Notes: generated by a model from the letters alone, not told the origin. Shown: positions 1-9,978, counted from the stretch's first letter. The stretch: DNA of 64,000 bases from Lutibacter oceani (GCF_003384935.1 NZ_QTTQ01000010.1:620001-684000), one strand, 5' to 3'. Program-made: numbers and translations.

Positions 1-241
1 TACCAAAATTTGGATCATCTGCACTAAATTCAACTACATAACTATTTATTTCTTCGTTTACTGTCCAATTTAATTCTACAGTTGTTTGATTTCTAACTCT
101 TGCTGTTAGTGCAACTGGAGCAAATTCTCTATCCACAGCTAACTCCTCAATTACATCAACGTCGTATCCACTACAATTAGTGAATGTTAATGCAAGGAGT
201 AAGGTGATAACTAATCCTTTTAATATATTTTTTGTTTTCAT
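1..241 (-). CDS. PUL surface lipoprotein, N-terminal part (3' end outside window)
   Basis: The first 80 or so codons of a protein are present; the gene runs off the left edge. The start is the ATG whose complement is at 239-241. The N-terminus is a lipoprotein signal: a hydrophobic stretch ending in TNC, with Cys at about residue 22. A segment with the look of a fibronectin-III or SusE-type domain follows (TVELNWT, then YVVEFSAD). It is 42 bp downstream of susD in the same direction, so it is probably co-transcribed with the PUL and sits at the outer membrane, where such proteins bind or cleave polysaccharide. Pectin PULs often carry DUF4957/DUF5123 proteins with this kind of N-terminus at this position, but the diagnostic part lies outside the window. 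Confidence 0.6.
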   Translation of the reverse strand, partial: MKTKNILKGLVITLLLALTFTNCSGYDVDVIEELAVDREFAPVALTARVRNQTTVELNWTVNEEINSYVVEFSADDPNFG

Positions 242-283
242 AATCATAATAAAGTATTATTTCGTTTAAATTGTTGTTAGTTT

Positions 284-2071
284 TTAATATCCATAATCAT
301 TAACTAACTTACCATTACTTCCATCAATAAACACTTGCCAAATTGGCCAAAACTGTCTATCATCAGGGTTAACTCCCGTTTTGTAAATTGAATTTATCAT
401 CTCATCAAATACAGGATTCCACGTAAAAGCAGAATATTCTACTCCAGGGTCTTGATTCTCACCTCTATTTAAACCATAAATATTTAAAGTTTCGTTGTCA
501 TCTTCATATTTATAATATAAAGTGCTTGGTACATCAGCATAATCTCCAGTACGATTTTGTAAATCTATCATTTTAGCTTTTGCTTCATCTAAATTTGCTT
601 TTAGCATATTCCAACGAATAAGTGATTGCTTACGCTCCATTTCTCCTGTGAATTCATATTTATGCTCTTTTACCAGTGCATTAAACATTGCTTCCTTACT
701 AGATAATGCATTTACATAAACATCTACTTTTTCAGCTTGAAATTCAGGGCTAAATGCTCTCATACGAATTTCTTTTAAGTAAGGTGCAGCAGCAGCTGGA
801 CCTTCTAATTCATTCGCAGCTTCAGCGGCAATAAAAAGAATTTCTGCATAACGCATAAATATTTTATTTACTCCATCATCATTTGTTGAAGTAACATATC
901 TATTCATCCATTCGTAACGATATTTTCCAAAATACCAAGTATCTAATCCAACTAATTCTTGTTGAGCAACACCATTAGCAGGGGTACCCCATCCATAAGG
1001 AACACAACTCACATCTCTACGACTATCAGCTTCATCAAAATCATAAAATACAGTAGGTAACGGACCTGCGATACCTCCTCTAGGCTGACCAGTATATTGG
1101 TCAACACCTCTGTGTCTCACTGCAAAAGAGAATAATACACGTCCACGACCTGCAGCAAAAGGAATTTCCCAAAGAGATTCACTACCTGCATTTGTATTTT
1201 CCTCATTATAATTTCTCCAGAATGTTTCAAATGAAGGCTCTAAATGAGCAGTTCCACTACTTATAATTGAACGACATTCATCAAGTGCAATTTTGTACAT
1301 TTTTTCAACTGAAAGTTCTGGGTCATTACTTCTTCTAATACCATCAGGATATTGCATATAACCACTGGCAACCATTGCTAAACGAGCTCTTAACCCTTTT
1401 ACAAAAGCTTTGTTTATTCTTTCAACTGATGTTGTAGCAGCAGTTTCATTAGGCCATGCTACTAATGTAGATGCTTCTTCTAAATCTTGAATAATTTGTT
1501 TATAAATTATATCACGACTTGATTTTTCTAAATAAATAGTTTCCGAATTAATAGGTTCAAAACGTGCAGGAACATCTCCCCAAGTTTTCATTAAATCAGT
1601 ATAATAAATTGCACGCAATGTTAAAGCCTCACCTAATAACTGCCCAAGTTCAGTTTCTGGCTGTGGATTTCCAAAACTACGTAATCCTCTAATACAAATA
1701 TTTGCACGCTCTATACCTGAATACATCATAGCCCAAGCATTATTTGTACTATTCATTTGTGAATTATTAGGTTTAGCATCATAAATCATAAGTTCACCTT
1801 GAGAACTACCTGCATCATCTGAGCTATAATTCCATTCTGTATCCGTATTAAATCCATAAAAAGGAATAAATCGTCCTCTATATGAATTTGTTTGTCCCAT
1901 CGGTTCTAATATTCCGTCTACTGCTCCTCTAGCTAATCCAGCATTCGAAAAAATGATAGATTCATCTAGTGTTGATTTCGCTGGTGCATCTAAGAAATCT
2001 TCATTCATTTCCTGACACGAACTAAAAAGTCCAGCTATTATTATTGCAAAAATTAATATAAAATTTTTCAT
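284..2071 (-). CDS. susD: SusD/RagB family outer-membrane glycan-binding lipoprotein
   Basis: This is a 595-residue RagB/SusD family protein. It has a lipoprotein signal peptide with the lipobox Cys at about residue 19 (GLFSSC), then the family's helical TPR-like body and the usual C-terminal sequence rich in aromatic residues (RQFWPIWQ). SusD proteins cap the SusC transporter and capture oligosaccharides at the cell surface. It lies 19 bp after susC and downstream of the GH28 polygalacturonase gene, so the likely ligand is a galacturonate-containing oligosaccharide. Specificity cannot be read from the sequence. Expression should follow the LacI-controlled promoter ahead of the GH28 gene, since no other clear promoter is seen between the genes. 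Confidence 0.95.
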   Translation of the reverse strand: MKNFILIFAIIIAGLFSSCQEMNEDFLDAPAKSTLDESIIFSNAGLARGAVDGILEPMGQTNSYRGRFIPFYGFNTDTEWNYSSDDAGSSQGELMIYDAKPNNSQMNSTNNAWAMMYSGIERANICIRGLRSFGNPQPETELGQLLGEALTLRAIYYTDLMKTWGDVPARFEPINSETIYLEKSSRDIIYKQIIQDLEEASTLVAWPNETAATTSVERINKAFVKGLRARLAMVASGYMQYPDGIRRSNDPELSVEKMYKIALDECRSIISSGTAHLEPSFETFWRNYNEENTNAGSESLWEIPFAAGRGRVLFSFAVRHRGVDQYTGQPRGGIAGPLPTVFYDFDEADSRRDVSCVPYGWGTPANGVAQQELVGLDTWYFGKYRYEWMNRYVTSTNDDGVNKIFMRYAEILFIAAEAANELEGPAAAAPYLKEIRMRAFSPEFQAEKVDVYVNALSSKEAMFNALVKEHKYEFTGEMERKQSLIRWNMLKANLDEAKAKMIDLQNRTGDYADVPSTLYYKYEDDNETLNIYGLNRGENQDPGVEYSAFTWNPVFDEMINSIYKTGVNPDDRQFWPIWQVFIDGSNGKLVNDYGY

Positions 2072-2090
2072 CTTTAAATAAATGTTTTAA

Positions 2091-5000
2091 TTAAAAATTA
2101 AGGTTTAACCCAAAAACTATTGATCTACTACGTGGAAAAGGAGAATAATCTACTCCTGGTGTAAGAGGAGTCTTTCTTCTTGTTGACACCTCAGGATCAA
2201 GACCTGTATAGTTTGTAATAATGAAAACATTATTAGCTGTAGCATAAAATCTCAGTTTAGAAACACCAATTTTTGAAACTATTGATTCTGGTGCTGTATA
2301 CCCTAATGTAATTGTGTTTAATCTTAAAAAAGAACCATCTTCAACTGCCCAGTCGCTAAAAACAAAACGAGACATATATGGCGACCACATTGTAGTATTA
2401 GCATTAAGTGCTGTTAATTGTGCTGGATCTGTAACTAATTGACCAGAAGCTGGATCTAAATTTGTCCATCTACTTCCATCAGCCATAATTGTACTTAAAT
2501 TTCTGTATTGTCCGTTTTGATTAGATGTAGTAAATTCAATTTTATTTGCATTGTACACATCATTTCCTACACTCCAGTTAAAAGCTGCAGAAAGATCAAA
2601 ACCATAAGCATTCGCATTAATAACAAAACCACCTGTATGTGTTGGATTAGAATCTCCAATAATAGTATTATCATCTACAGTTACTAAACCATCACCATCT
2701 ATATCTTTTAATTTCATAGAACCAGGCATAACAGCACCTATAACTGCTGCATTATCAACAACTCCAGATTTCAATGTATAAGTTCCTGTTCCTGAATCAA
2801 AATCAAAGTCTGATACTTCGTAACGCCCATCACTTTCATATCCATACATTAAACCTATAGGTTGACCAACATTTATAACATAATCATTTCCTATTTGAGT
2901 TGAAGCCCAATTCGTATTTTGACCAAAATCATCCATAACTCCAAGTGAGTTTATACGATTTTTGTTAAATCCAATGTTAAAAGAAAAATTTAAACCATAA
3001 TCTTCTTTTTCAATTGCTCTTACATTTAAAGAAGCTTCAATACCTGTATTTTGAGTTTCCCCCATATTTCTATACTGACTTACATAACCTGTTCCCGGTG
3101 TAGGAAAATTGATTAATAAGTCTTGAGTAACATTTTTATAAGCTTCTAATGAACCGCTTATACGACGATCTAATAAATCAAAATCAATACCCAAGTTTTG
3201 AGTAATGGTTGTTTCCCATTTTAAATCTGGATTAGCTAAAGTATTAGAGGCTGCCCAATAATTAGAAACTCCATTTATATATGTTGTAGTTTTTGACTCA
3301 AAATTTTGAACTGTTTGTCCAGATGGGATATTATTATTTCCAGCCTGTCCGTAACTTAACCTAAGTTTCAATGAATTAACCCAAGAAACATCTTTTAAAA
3401 AATCTTCTTCTTTCATCTTCCAAGCTAAAGCCGCTGATGGAAAATATCCCCAACGATTGTCACCTAAAAATTTACTTGAACCATCCGCACGGTATGTTGC
3501 AGTTAAAAGATAACGATCTTTATAACTATAATTTACACGACCAAAAAACGATAATAATTTATCATCTGGACTGTAATAGTTATCAACTGATATTGGTACA
3601 CCTTGGCTTGTTAAATTTCTAGAAGTATCAAAGTCAAAAAACTTCGGAAAACCTTGAATTTCGGTAGTAACATCATTGGTTTTAGAAACTATCATTTCCT
3701 CACCTAAAAGAACTTTTAAGCTATGTTTTTCATCCAATATTTTATTAAAATCAAAATTAAATGTATTAGCATTTCTAAATCGCTCTCTTTTTTCATCACT
3801 AAATAACAAAGAAGGTAATCCTTGATTTTCAGCAGCTGGTCTATTACTTGCATAATATGTAGAGCGTCCATAAAAACGGTAATCTAAATTACTATAATTA
3901 TCTAAACCTAAATCAGTTTTAAATTGAAGGTTTTCAATTATTTTCCAAGAAAAACTTCCAAGTACATTGTAATTTTTTCTGAGTTTTTTACGTTGATTAT
4001 CATCAACAGCAACAAAAGGATTAACTAAATAACTAGAAAGTGCTTCATCTGTATTTGTAGTTGTTAAACCTGGTAATGGAATTGGTGAATAACCAACACT
4101 ATGTCTAAGACGTGCATCTGCCGAAGAAACTTCATTTTGTTCATTCGCTCCACCTCCATTAATTTCTGTATCTGAGTAACGTATTGTAAATGATAAATCA
4201 ATTTTTTCGCTGGCTTTACTTTTTAAGGCTAAAGACAAGTTATCTCTTTTAAAATCTGAACCCAACATAATGGTTTTTGCATCATAACGTGCGTAGTTAA
4301 AATTGAAATTAATTTTTTCAGAACCACCACGAATTCCTAAATCATTACTCAACACTTCACCCATTTCTCCATAAATCTGTTTCTGCCAGTTATTTCCTAT
4401 CATACCTGCATATTGATCATAATCTTGCCATTGCCCAAAATATTTTTCATAAGAATCTAAATCATCTGGATTATCAAGTAATGCATATTCATATTGCCAT
4501 TTAACAAAATCTTCTGGCTCTTGCACATCAATAGTTTTTGCGATTTTACTTACTCCGTAGAAAGTGTTAAAATTTACTTGTATTTTACCATCTATACCAC
4601 TTTTAGTAGTTATAATAATTACACCATTTGCACCTCTTGAACCATAAATAGCTGTAGATGAAGCATCTTTTAAAACTGTAATATTTTCAATATCTGCAGG
4701 CGAAACATCGCTCATGCTGTTTACAGGAAATCCATCAACAATTATTAATGGAGAGCTATCTTGTGTTAAAGAACCTCCTCCTCGAATTCTAATTTTAATT
4801 TCTGCATCTGGAGAACCTTCTGAAGAAGTCACTTGTACCCCAGCCATACGACCTTGCAAAGCCTCTGCAACATTTGAAACAGATTGCTTTTTTAAATCAT
4901 CACCTCCAACAGAAACAACAGAACCTGTTAAATCCGACTTACGTGTTGATCCATAACCTATTACAACAATCTCGTCTAATGCTTCTAAATTTGCTTTTAG

Positions 5001-5315
5001 CACAACATTAAGAGAAGTTTTACCTGCCACATTTATTTCCTGTGTCTCAAAACCAAGGTAGCTAATAACTAAAATTGCATTAGAGTTTGATACTTTGATA
5101 GTAAAATTACCATCAAAATCAGTTGAAGCTCCATTATTTGTTCCTTTTTCTAAAATATTTACTCCAGGCAATGGTCCCCCAGATGCCTCAGTAACAACTC
5201 CACTTATAGTAGATCCTCCTTGGGCATATAGAGTATTTCCCAAAAACAAGGTCATAAAAACTAAAAATGTAAAACTACATTTTAATAATTTTTTTAATAA
5301 AGGTTTGATATTCAT
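2091..5315 (-). CDS. susC: SusC/RagA family TonB-dependent transporter
   Basis: This 1074-residue outer-membrane transporter starts with a signal peptide ending near residue 32 (LYAQG). A carboxypeptidase-D-like regulatory domain covers about residues 36-110 (ISGVVTEASGGPLPGV), followed by a TonB-box-like segment DEIVVIGYG and the plug domain (LQGRMAGV, IRIRGGGS, YGSRGANGVI). The rest is the beta-barrel, which ends in a terminal Phe. It imports the oligosaccharides held by SusD, using TonB/ExbBD energy. It has no N-terminal STN domain, so it is not the type that signals to an anti-sigma factor; this fits with control by the LacI protein. Only 28 bp separate it from the GH28 gene upstream. Confidence 0.97.
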   Translation of the reverse strand: MNIKPLLKKLLKCSFTFLVFMTLFLGNTLYAQGGSTISGVVTEASGGPLPGVNILEKGTNNGASTDFDGNFTIKVSNSNAILVISYLGFETQEINVAGKTSLNVVLKANLEALDEIVVIGYGSTRKSDLTGSVVSVGGDDLKKQSVSNVAEALQGRMAGVQVTSSEGSPDAEIKIRIRGGGSLTQDSSPLIIVDGFPVNSMSDVSPADIENITVLKDASSTAIYGSRGANGVIIITTKSGIDGKIQVNFNTFYGVSKIAKTIDVQEPEDFVKWQYEYALLDNPDDLDSYEKYFGQWQDYDQYAGMIGNNWQKQIYGEMGEVLSNDLGIRGGSEKINFNFNYARYDAKTIMLGSDFKRDNLSLALKSKASEKIDLSFTIRYSDTEINGGGANEQNEVSSADARLRHSVGYSPIPLPGLTTTNTDEALSSYLVNPFVAVDDNQRKKLRKNYNVLGSFSWKIIENLQFKTDLGLDNYSNLDYRFYGRSTYYASNRPAAENQGLPSLLFSDEKRERFRNANTFNFDFNKILDEKHSLKVLLGEEMIVSKTNDVTTEIQGFPKFFDFDTSRNLTSQGVPISVDNYYSPDDKLLSFFGRVNYSYKDRYLLTATYRADGSSKFLGDNRWGYFPSAALAWKMKEEDFLKDVSWVNSLKLRLSYGQAGNNNIPSGQTVQNFESKTTTYINGVSNYWAASNTLANPDLKWETTITQNLGIDFDLLDRRISGSLEAYKNVTQDLLINFPTPGTGYVSQYRNMGETQNTGIEASLNVRAIEKEDYGLNFSFNIGFNKNRINSLGVMDDFGQNTNWASTQIGNDYVINVGQPIGLMYGYESDGRYEVSDFDFDSGTGTYTLKSGVVDNAAVIGAVMPGSMKLKDIDGDGLVTVDDNTIIGDSNPTHTGGFVINANAYGFDLSAAFNWSVGNDVYNANKIEFTTSNQNGQYRNLSTIMADGSRWTNLDPASGQLVTDPAQLTALNANTTMWSPYMSRFVFSDWAVEDGSFLRLNTITLGYTAPESIVSKIGVSKLRFYATANNVFIITNYTGLDPEVSTRRKTPLTPGVDYSPFPRSRSIVFGLNLNF

Positions 5316-5343
5316 AATTTGTTTCTATTTGGTTATTGTTTAA

Positions 5344-6762
5344 TTAATTAATGTTTGTCATTAGTTTTCCATTTATATATGTATCTGTAAAATTTATATT
5401 ATTCACATTTTCAAGTGAATATGGCTTTTCAACTTTTTCTATTTTCACATTTTTTAAAGTAATATTTTGAATAGGTAATTCTTTATATCCGTTAGCTAAA
5501 ATTCCAAATTTACCACCGTTTTTAACAGTTATATTTTCTAAATATATATTTCTTACTTCAGGAATATAACCTCCTTCTTGCACTCCATATATACCGTAAA
5601 ACATATTAATCTTTAAAACTGCTTCTTTAACTTGACCAACTTCAATATTTCTCACAAAAATGTTTTCAACAAGGCCACCTCTTTTTGAATTTGATTTAAT
5701 TCTAATAGCTCTATCAAGATTAGGGCTATCCATTACACAATTTTCAACAAAAACATTTTTAACTCCTGCAGAAATCTCACTTCCCATAACAACACCACCA
5801 TGACCATCAATCATTTTACAATTTTGAACTACAATATTTTCACTTTTTATAGCTACTCTTCTTCCATCACCATTTCTACCTGATTTTATTGCAATACAAT
5901 CATCTCCAGTATTGAAAGTGCAATTTTTAATAATTACATTTTTAGAATATTCCGGATCACACCCATCGTTATTCGGACCATGACTTTCAACTGTAACACC
6001 ATCAACAATTACATTTACACATTTTATAGGGTGCATTACCCAAAACGGAGCATTAATAATCTTAACACCTTCAATCATAACATTTGTACATTCAAATGGC
6101 TGAAAAAAACTTGGACGCAAAAAATGGTTTTCACCAAAAACACGTTCATTTAAAGGAGTATTATTCTCTCCCATATCCATTAACACTGGCAGGTTTAAAC
6201 TATCTTTTTGCTGTCCCATTCCTGGTTTCCATCCGTAAGAATCTTTCCCGCACCAAGGCCACCAGAATTCATTACTCGCCTGTCCATTAAGTATTCCTTT
6301 ACCTGTAACCGCTATATTATTTTTTTTGTAAGCATATATTAATGGTGAATAATTCATCAATTCTGTTCCTTCATAAGAAGTATGTACTAAAGGATAATAA
6401 TCTGCAGGATTTGTACTAAATAAAATCTCCGAACCTTCTTCTAAATGAAGGTTCACATTATTTTCTAAATGAATAGGACCTGTTAAATATTTACCTGACG
6501 GAATTAAAACAATTCCACCACCATTATTTGTGCATTCATTTATAGCTTTTTTAAAAGCCTCTGTATTGCTTTCTATTCCATTAGGAACTGCACCAAAATC
6601 AAGAATATTAAAGGTTTTATCAGGAAAGGTAGGTTCAGCAGCACTATCAATTATTTGCTGCATTTTATCCCAAGGACTTATAGTAACAATCTTATCTTTT
6701 TTCTCGTTGCAAGAAACTACAAATACAAACATTACTAATACCAAAAATATTTTTTTATACAT
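5344..6762 (-). CDS. Glycoside hydrolase family 28 polygalacturonase, lipoprotein
   Basis: This 472-residue parallel beta-helix enzyme probably cleaves homogalacturonan or its oligomers (polygalacturonase or exo-acting relative). The GH28 signature residues are visible: NNDGCDPE, then NTGDDCIAIKSG with the paired catalytic Asp, GHGGVVMGSE with the conserved His, and RIKS. I chose the start at 6762 because it begins a clean lipoprotein signal (MYKKIFLVLVMFVFVVSC, Cys at 18). An upstream in-frame ATG at 6819 would put the start within the operator and promoter. It is the first gene of the PUL operon leading to susC and susD. Whether it is endo- or exo-acting, or prefers rhamnogalacturonan, cannot be decided here. 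Confidence 0.93.
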   Translation of the reverse strand: MYKKIFLVLVMFVFVVSCNEKKDKIVTISPWDKMQQIIDSAAEPTFPDKTFNILDFGAVPNGIESNTEAFKKAINECTNNGGGIVLIPSGKYLTGPIHLENNVNLHLEEGSEILFSTNPADYYPLVHTSYEGTELMNYSPLIYAYKKNNIAVTGKGILNGQASNEFWWPWCGKDSYGWKPGMGQQKDSLNLPVLMDMGENNTPLNERVFGENHFLRPSFFQPFECTNVMIEGVKIINAPFWVMHPIKCVNVIVDGVTVESHGPNNDGCDPEYSKNVIIKNCTFNTGDDCIAIKSGRNGDGRRVAIKSENIVVQNCKMIDGHGGVVMGSEISAGVKNVFVENCVMDSPNLDRAIRIKSNSKRGGLVENIFVRNIEVGQVKEAVLKINMFYGIYGVQEGGYIPEVRNIYLENITVKNGGKFGILANGYKELPIQNITLKNVKIEKVEKPYSLENVNNINFTDTYINGKLMTNIN

Positions 6763-6802
6763 ATTGGATAATTTTTTACTATACATTAATAAATAAAAAT
6801 AA

Positions 6803-6816
6803 TGTAATCGATTACA
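6803..6816. promoter_or_regulatory. LacI-family operator of the PUL operon
   Basis: TGTAATCGATTACA is a perfect 14-bp palindrome with the central CG typical of LacI/GalR operators. It immediately follows the -7 box of the minus-strand promoter, where bound repressor would block the transcription start. The same 14-mer occurs at 17760-17773, with a one-base variant at 7169-7182. Confidence 0.88.
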
Positions 6817-6848
6817 CAAATGTAAAAAAAGACAACAAGAAAACCAAA
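6817..6848 (-). promoter_or_regulatory. Bacteroidetes-type promoter of the GH28-susC-susD operon
   Basis: Read on the minus strand, this has TTTG (6848-6845), a 20-bp spacer and TACATTTG (6824-6817). It fits the Bacteroidetes primary sigma consensus TTTG-N17-23-TAnnTTTG exactly. The operator begins at the next base. Confidence 0.8.
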
Positions 6849-7136
6849 TTATTTGTTAAAATAATATTGAGCTTTAACTTTGAATAAGTTAGGCCTATAT
6901 ATTTAGTTTTTAAACATCAGTTACTACAAGGGTTTTATCTTGTTTCAGTTTTATATTAATATATTTTTATATAATTTAAACGATACATTTTTAATATATA
7001 TAATTGTCTTACAATGCTTTAAACTTCATAATTTTAATAAATTTCCTATTTAAAATAAAATTCTTTTTAAAAGTATTTTTTTCATTAGAACTTATATAAA
7101 TATATAAAGTATAATTAAAGGAAAATCTCAGATTCA

Positions 7137-7168
7137 ATTGTATTATTAATTGTAAAACCATACATTTA
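7137..7168 (+). promoter_or_regulatory. Promoter of the lacI-type regulator gene
   Basis: ATTG (7137-7140), a 20-bp spacer and TACATTTA (7161-7168) match the Bacteroidetes promoter form with one mismatch in each box. The operator abuts it in the same way as at the two structural promoters, which implies weaker, self-repressed expression. Confidence 0.65.
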
Positions 7169-7182
7169 TGTAATCGATAACA
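7169..7182. promoter_or_regulatory. LacI-family operator in front of the regulator gene
   Basis: TGTAATCGATAACA differs by one base from the palindromic operator at 6803-6816 and 17760-17773. It abuts a promoter-like -7 box and lies 57 bp before the regulator's ATG, so it is probably an autoregulatory site. Confidence 0.75.
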
Positions 7183-7239
7183 TTTTATATTTTTAAATAA
7201 ATAAAAAACTGTATTTTTACAAAATAATTTTAACCTTAC

Positions 7240-8265
7240 ATGAGCGGAAAAACTACTATTTATGATATTGCAAAAGAACTAAATATAACTGCAGCTACAG
7301 TATCTAGAGCTTTAAATAACAATCCGAAAATAAGTAAAGCCACCCGTAAACTTGTTTTAGAAACAGCCGCTAAAATGAATTATGAGCAAAACAAACTTGC
7401 TTTAGCTCTTAAAAGTGGTAAAAGCTATAATATTGGTGTTATTGTACCTAGAATAGATAGTAATTTTTTTGCATCCATAATTAGAGGAATAGAAGAAGAA
7501 TTATATCCTAAGGGATACCATGTAATAATTTGCCAAACCCACGATCAGGAAGACTTAGAAATAGGAAACATTAATTCGTTACTAAATGCACAAGTTGATG
7601 GTATTTTAATGTCGATATCAAATGCTAAATTAGAAGACAACCAAAGTTTTCAAAAACTACTTAAAAAAAATATACCGTTAATATTCTTTGACAGAAAAAA
7701 AGATATTAAAGGTGTAAGTTCAGTAACTATTGATGACTTTAAAGGTGCTTATGATGCTACTAAACATTTAATAGATCAAGGCTATAAGCGTATTGCTCAT
7801 TTATCAAATGACCGCTTACTTTTAATATTTAAAAACAGGTATTTAGGTTATAAACAAGCGATTATTGATAATGGCCTTGAGTTTGATGAAAGCCTTGTAA
7901 TTGAAACTCAGAGTAAAGTACATGAAGGTAAAAAAACAACTAAAATACTTTTGGATATGGAAAGACCTCCTGATGCCATATTCTCATCCAGTGATTTTAC
8001 AGCTCTTGGTGCAATTCAAGAAATAAAAGAACGTGGACTTAGAATTCCTGAAGACATAGGCATTATAGGCTTTAGTAATGAACCATTTACAAAATTTATG
8101 GAGCTTTCGATAACATCTGTGGATCAGTCTCCTACAGAAATGGGTAGAATAACCGCTCAAGTATTTTTGGAAGAAGTTAATAATGGAAAAAAAATTAAGT
8201 CTGAAAAACATGTGGTGCTTTCCCCAGAATTAATGGTTAGAAAATCTTCACGAAGAGAAAATTAA
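7240..8265 (+). CDS. LacI-family transcriptional regulator of pectin/hexuronate genes
   Basis: This 341-residue protein has an N-terminal LacI helix-turn-helix and hinge (TIYDIAKELNITAATVSRALNNNPKIS) at about residues 5-33. A periplasmic-binding-protein-like effector domain follows from about residue 62 (YNIGVIVPRIDSNFFASIIRGIEEEL) to the C-terminus. It most likely represses the GH28-susC-susD operon and the kduI-to-uxaA operon until a uronate intermediate binds. Its adjacent divergent position and the three matching operators support this. The effector is not evident; 2-keto-3-deoxygluconate or a related intermediate is a guess from analogous regulators. It ends 26 bp before a bidirectional terminator shared with uxaA. 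Confidence 0.93.
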   Translation: MSGKTTIYDIAKELNITAATVSRALNNNPKISKATRKLVLETAAKMNYEQNKLALALKSGKSYNIGVIVPRIDSNFFASIIRGIEEELYPKGYHVIICQTHDQEDLEIGNINSLLNAQVDGILMSISNAKLEDNQSFQKLLKKNIPLIFFDRKKDIKGVSSVTIDDFKGAYDATKHLIDQGYKRIAHLSNDRLLLIFKNRYLGYKQAIIDNGLEFDESLVIETQSKVHEGKKTTKILLDMERPPDAIFSSSDFTALGAIQEIKERGLRIPEDIGIIGFSNEPFTKFMELSITSVDQSPTEMGRITAQVFLEEVNNGKKIKSEKHVVLSPELMVRKSSRREN

Positions 8266-8290
8266 TACAAAAAAAATCAGTTTAAAAAAA

Positions 8291-8322
8291 AGCCAAGAAT
8301 TAAAATTCTTGGCTTTTTTTTT
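8291..8322. terminator. Bidirectional intrinsic terminator between lacI-type gene and uxaA
   Basis: The stem AGCCAAGAAT / ATTCTTGGCT (8291-8300 with 8305-8314) is flanked by an A-run on the left and a T-run on the right. It can therefore end both the plus-strand regulator transcript and the minus-strand catabolic operon. Confidence 0.9.
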
Positions 8323-8333
8323 AAACAAACAAA

Positions 8334-9944
8334 TTATAATGATACCCCTCTACGCCAAGGAATAAAATCGTTTTGATTTAATAATTTCGCTTTAGTTTGT
8401 ATATTACCACTAGCAACCGCTATCATAAATTCTAACATTTCTTCTGCCATTTGTTCTATTGATTTTTCACCACGTATAACCGCACCGGTTTCAATATCAA
8501 TAATATCAGGCATTTTTTCTGCTAATTCTGTATTTGAAGATACTTTAATTATAGGAGCAATTGGATTTCCTGTTGGTGTACCTAACCCTGTTGTAAATAA
8601 AACCATATTAACTCCAGATCCTACCAAAGCTGTGGTACTTTCTACATCATTTCCAGGTGTACATAACAAATTAAGGCCTGGCTTATAAATATATTCACCA
8701 TAATCTAATACACTTTGTACAGGTGAAGTTCCTCCTTTTTTAGCAGCTCCAGCCGATTTCATAGCGTCAGTAATTAATCCGTCTTTTATATTTCCAGGCG
8801 AAGGATTCATATCAAACCCTGAACCTGCATCTACTACAGATTTTTCAAAAGCTTTCATTAGGGCTAAAAATTTTTCACCATCACTATCATTTACACATCT
8901 ATTAACCAATTCCTGCTCAACCCCACAAAGTTCAGGAAATTCAGCTAAAACAGCAGTGCCATTTAACGCTACTAATAAATCTGAAACTGCTCCTAAAGTT
9001 GGATTTGCTGATATTCCTGAAAAACCGTCTGATCCTCCACATTCTAAACCAACTTTCAATTTAGATAAAGGCGCTGGCTTCCGTTCTGTGTTGTTCGCTT
9101 TTTTAATGGCTTCAAAAGAATCTTTTACAATAGCTGATAACATCTCGTCAACTGTACCCATTTGTTGCTGTTCATAAATTAAAACAGGCTTTTTTAAGTC
9201 TGGATTAATAGCTTTTAAGGCTTCTTTAAAAATGCTTATTTGTAGATTTTGACACCCTAAACTTAAAACTGTTGCCCCAGCTACATTTGGATTATTAACA
9301 TAACCTGCTAACAATTTTGCTAAACTTTCTGAATCCTGCCTAATACCTCCGCAACCACCGGGATGAGTAATAAACTTAACATCAATATTATCAAATACAT
9401 TTTTAGAAGTTTCTGTTTTAACTTCATTTTCACCTTCACCACTTACTAAAGAACGTAATAATAGTTGATGTGAACTCTCTTTTTGTTTTAAAAGTTCTTT
9501 TTCGAAAACTTCTTTTAAAATTTCAATATTTCTGTTTTCACAAAATACTAGCGGAAAAAATAACCAAACATTTTCAATACCAACTTGACCGTCTTCTCTG
9601 TGATAGCCTAAGAATGTTTTATTTTTCCATTTTTCAACATCAGGAGCAGTCCAACTAAATGATTCCGTTTTTCCAAAAACTTTATCACTTTGGTGCTTTA
9701 CATTATTAATTGTTAAAACATCACCTTTTTCTATTGTTTCATTGGCAGTTCCCACAAGAACGCTGTACATAATAATTCTGTCACCAGGTTCAAACTTTTT
9801 TAAAGCTATTTTATGTTTTGATTTTGTATCTGATAAAATAGTAATATTTTCACCTTCAAAAGCAACAACTTCTCCTGCTTTTAAATTTATCAAAGCAACT
9901 GCAACGTTATCTGATGAATTTACTTTTATAATTTTGTTTTGCAT
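8334..9944 (-). CDS. uxaA: Altronate dehydratase
   Basis: This 536-residue UxaA-family dehydratase converts D-altronate to 2-keto-3-deoxy-D-gluconate. It has an N-terminal SAF-like domain (about residues 1-95), then the catalytic dehydratase region with conserved HPGGCGGIRQD, LGCQNLQ, LECGGSDGFSG and AEFPELCGVEQELV. Several of these Cys and His residues fit the family's metal site. It is full-length, with both domains in one chain. It is the last gene of the minus-strand hexuronate operon, 34 bp after uxaB. It supplies the last galacturonate-specific step before the common KdgK/KdgA route. Confidence 0.96.
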   Translation of the reverse strand: MQNKIIKVNSSDNVAVALINLKAGEVVAFEGENITILSDTKSKHKIALKKFEPGDRIIMYSVLVGTANETIEKGDVLTINNVKHQSDKVFGKTESFSWTAPDVEKWKNKTFLGYHREDGQVGIENVWLFFPLVFCENRNIEILKEVFEKELLKQKESSHQLLLRSLVSGEGENEVKTETSKNVFDNIDVKFITHPGGCGGIRQDSESLAKLLAGYVNNPNVAGATVLSLGCQNLQISIFKEALKAINPDLKKPVLIYEQQQMGTVDEMLSAIVKDSFEAIKKANNTERKPAPLSKLKVGLECGGSDGFSGISANPTLGAVSDLLVALNGTAVLAEFPELCGVEQELVNRCVNDSDGEKFLALMKAFEKSVVDAGSGFDMNPSPGNIKDGLITDAMKSAGAAKKGGTSPVQSVLDYGEYIYKPGLNLLCTPGNDVESTTALVGSGVNMVLFTTGLGTPTGNPIAPIIKVSSNTELAEKMPDIIDIETGAVIRGEKSIEQMAEEMLEFMIAVASGNIQTKAKLLNQNDFIPWRRGVSL

Positions 9945-9978
9945 TCTATTATTCTGTTATATTTTAGGTGATTATTTC

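Larger units (their letters stand above)
6763..7239. other. Divergent regulatory region between the GH28 gene and the lacI-type gene
   Basis: This 477-bp stretch is very AT-rich and has no credible gene. It holds two LacI-type operators, at 6803-6816 and 7169-7182, each abutting a -7 promoter box. The middle, about 6850-7130, is simple A/T-rich sequence in which I see no further clear element. Confidence 0.75.

Noticed and set aside
3437-5343. Plus-strand reading frames of 61-82 codons inside susC
   Set aside because: They are antisense to a strongly conserved TonB-dependent transporter, so they are shadows of its coding sequence.
6763-6819. Upstream ATG of the GH28 gene
   Set aside because: It lies over the operator and promoter and would mask a clean lipoprotein signal that begins at 6762. 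The same peptide, MCNRLH, would also begin kduI, which only reflects the shared operator sequence.
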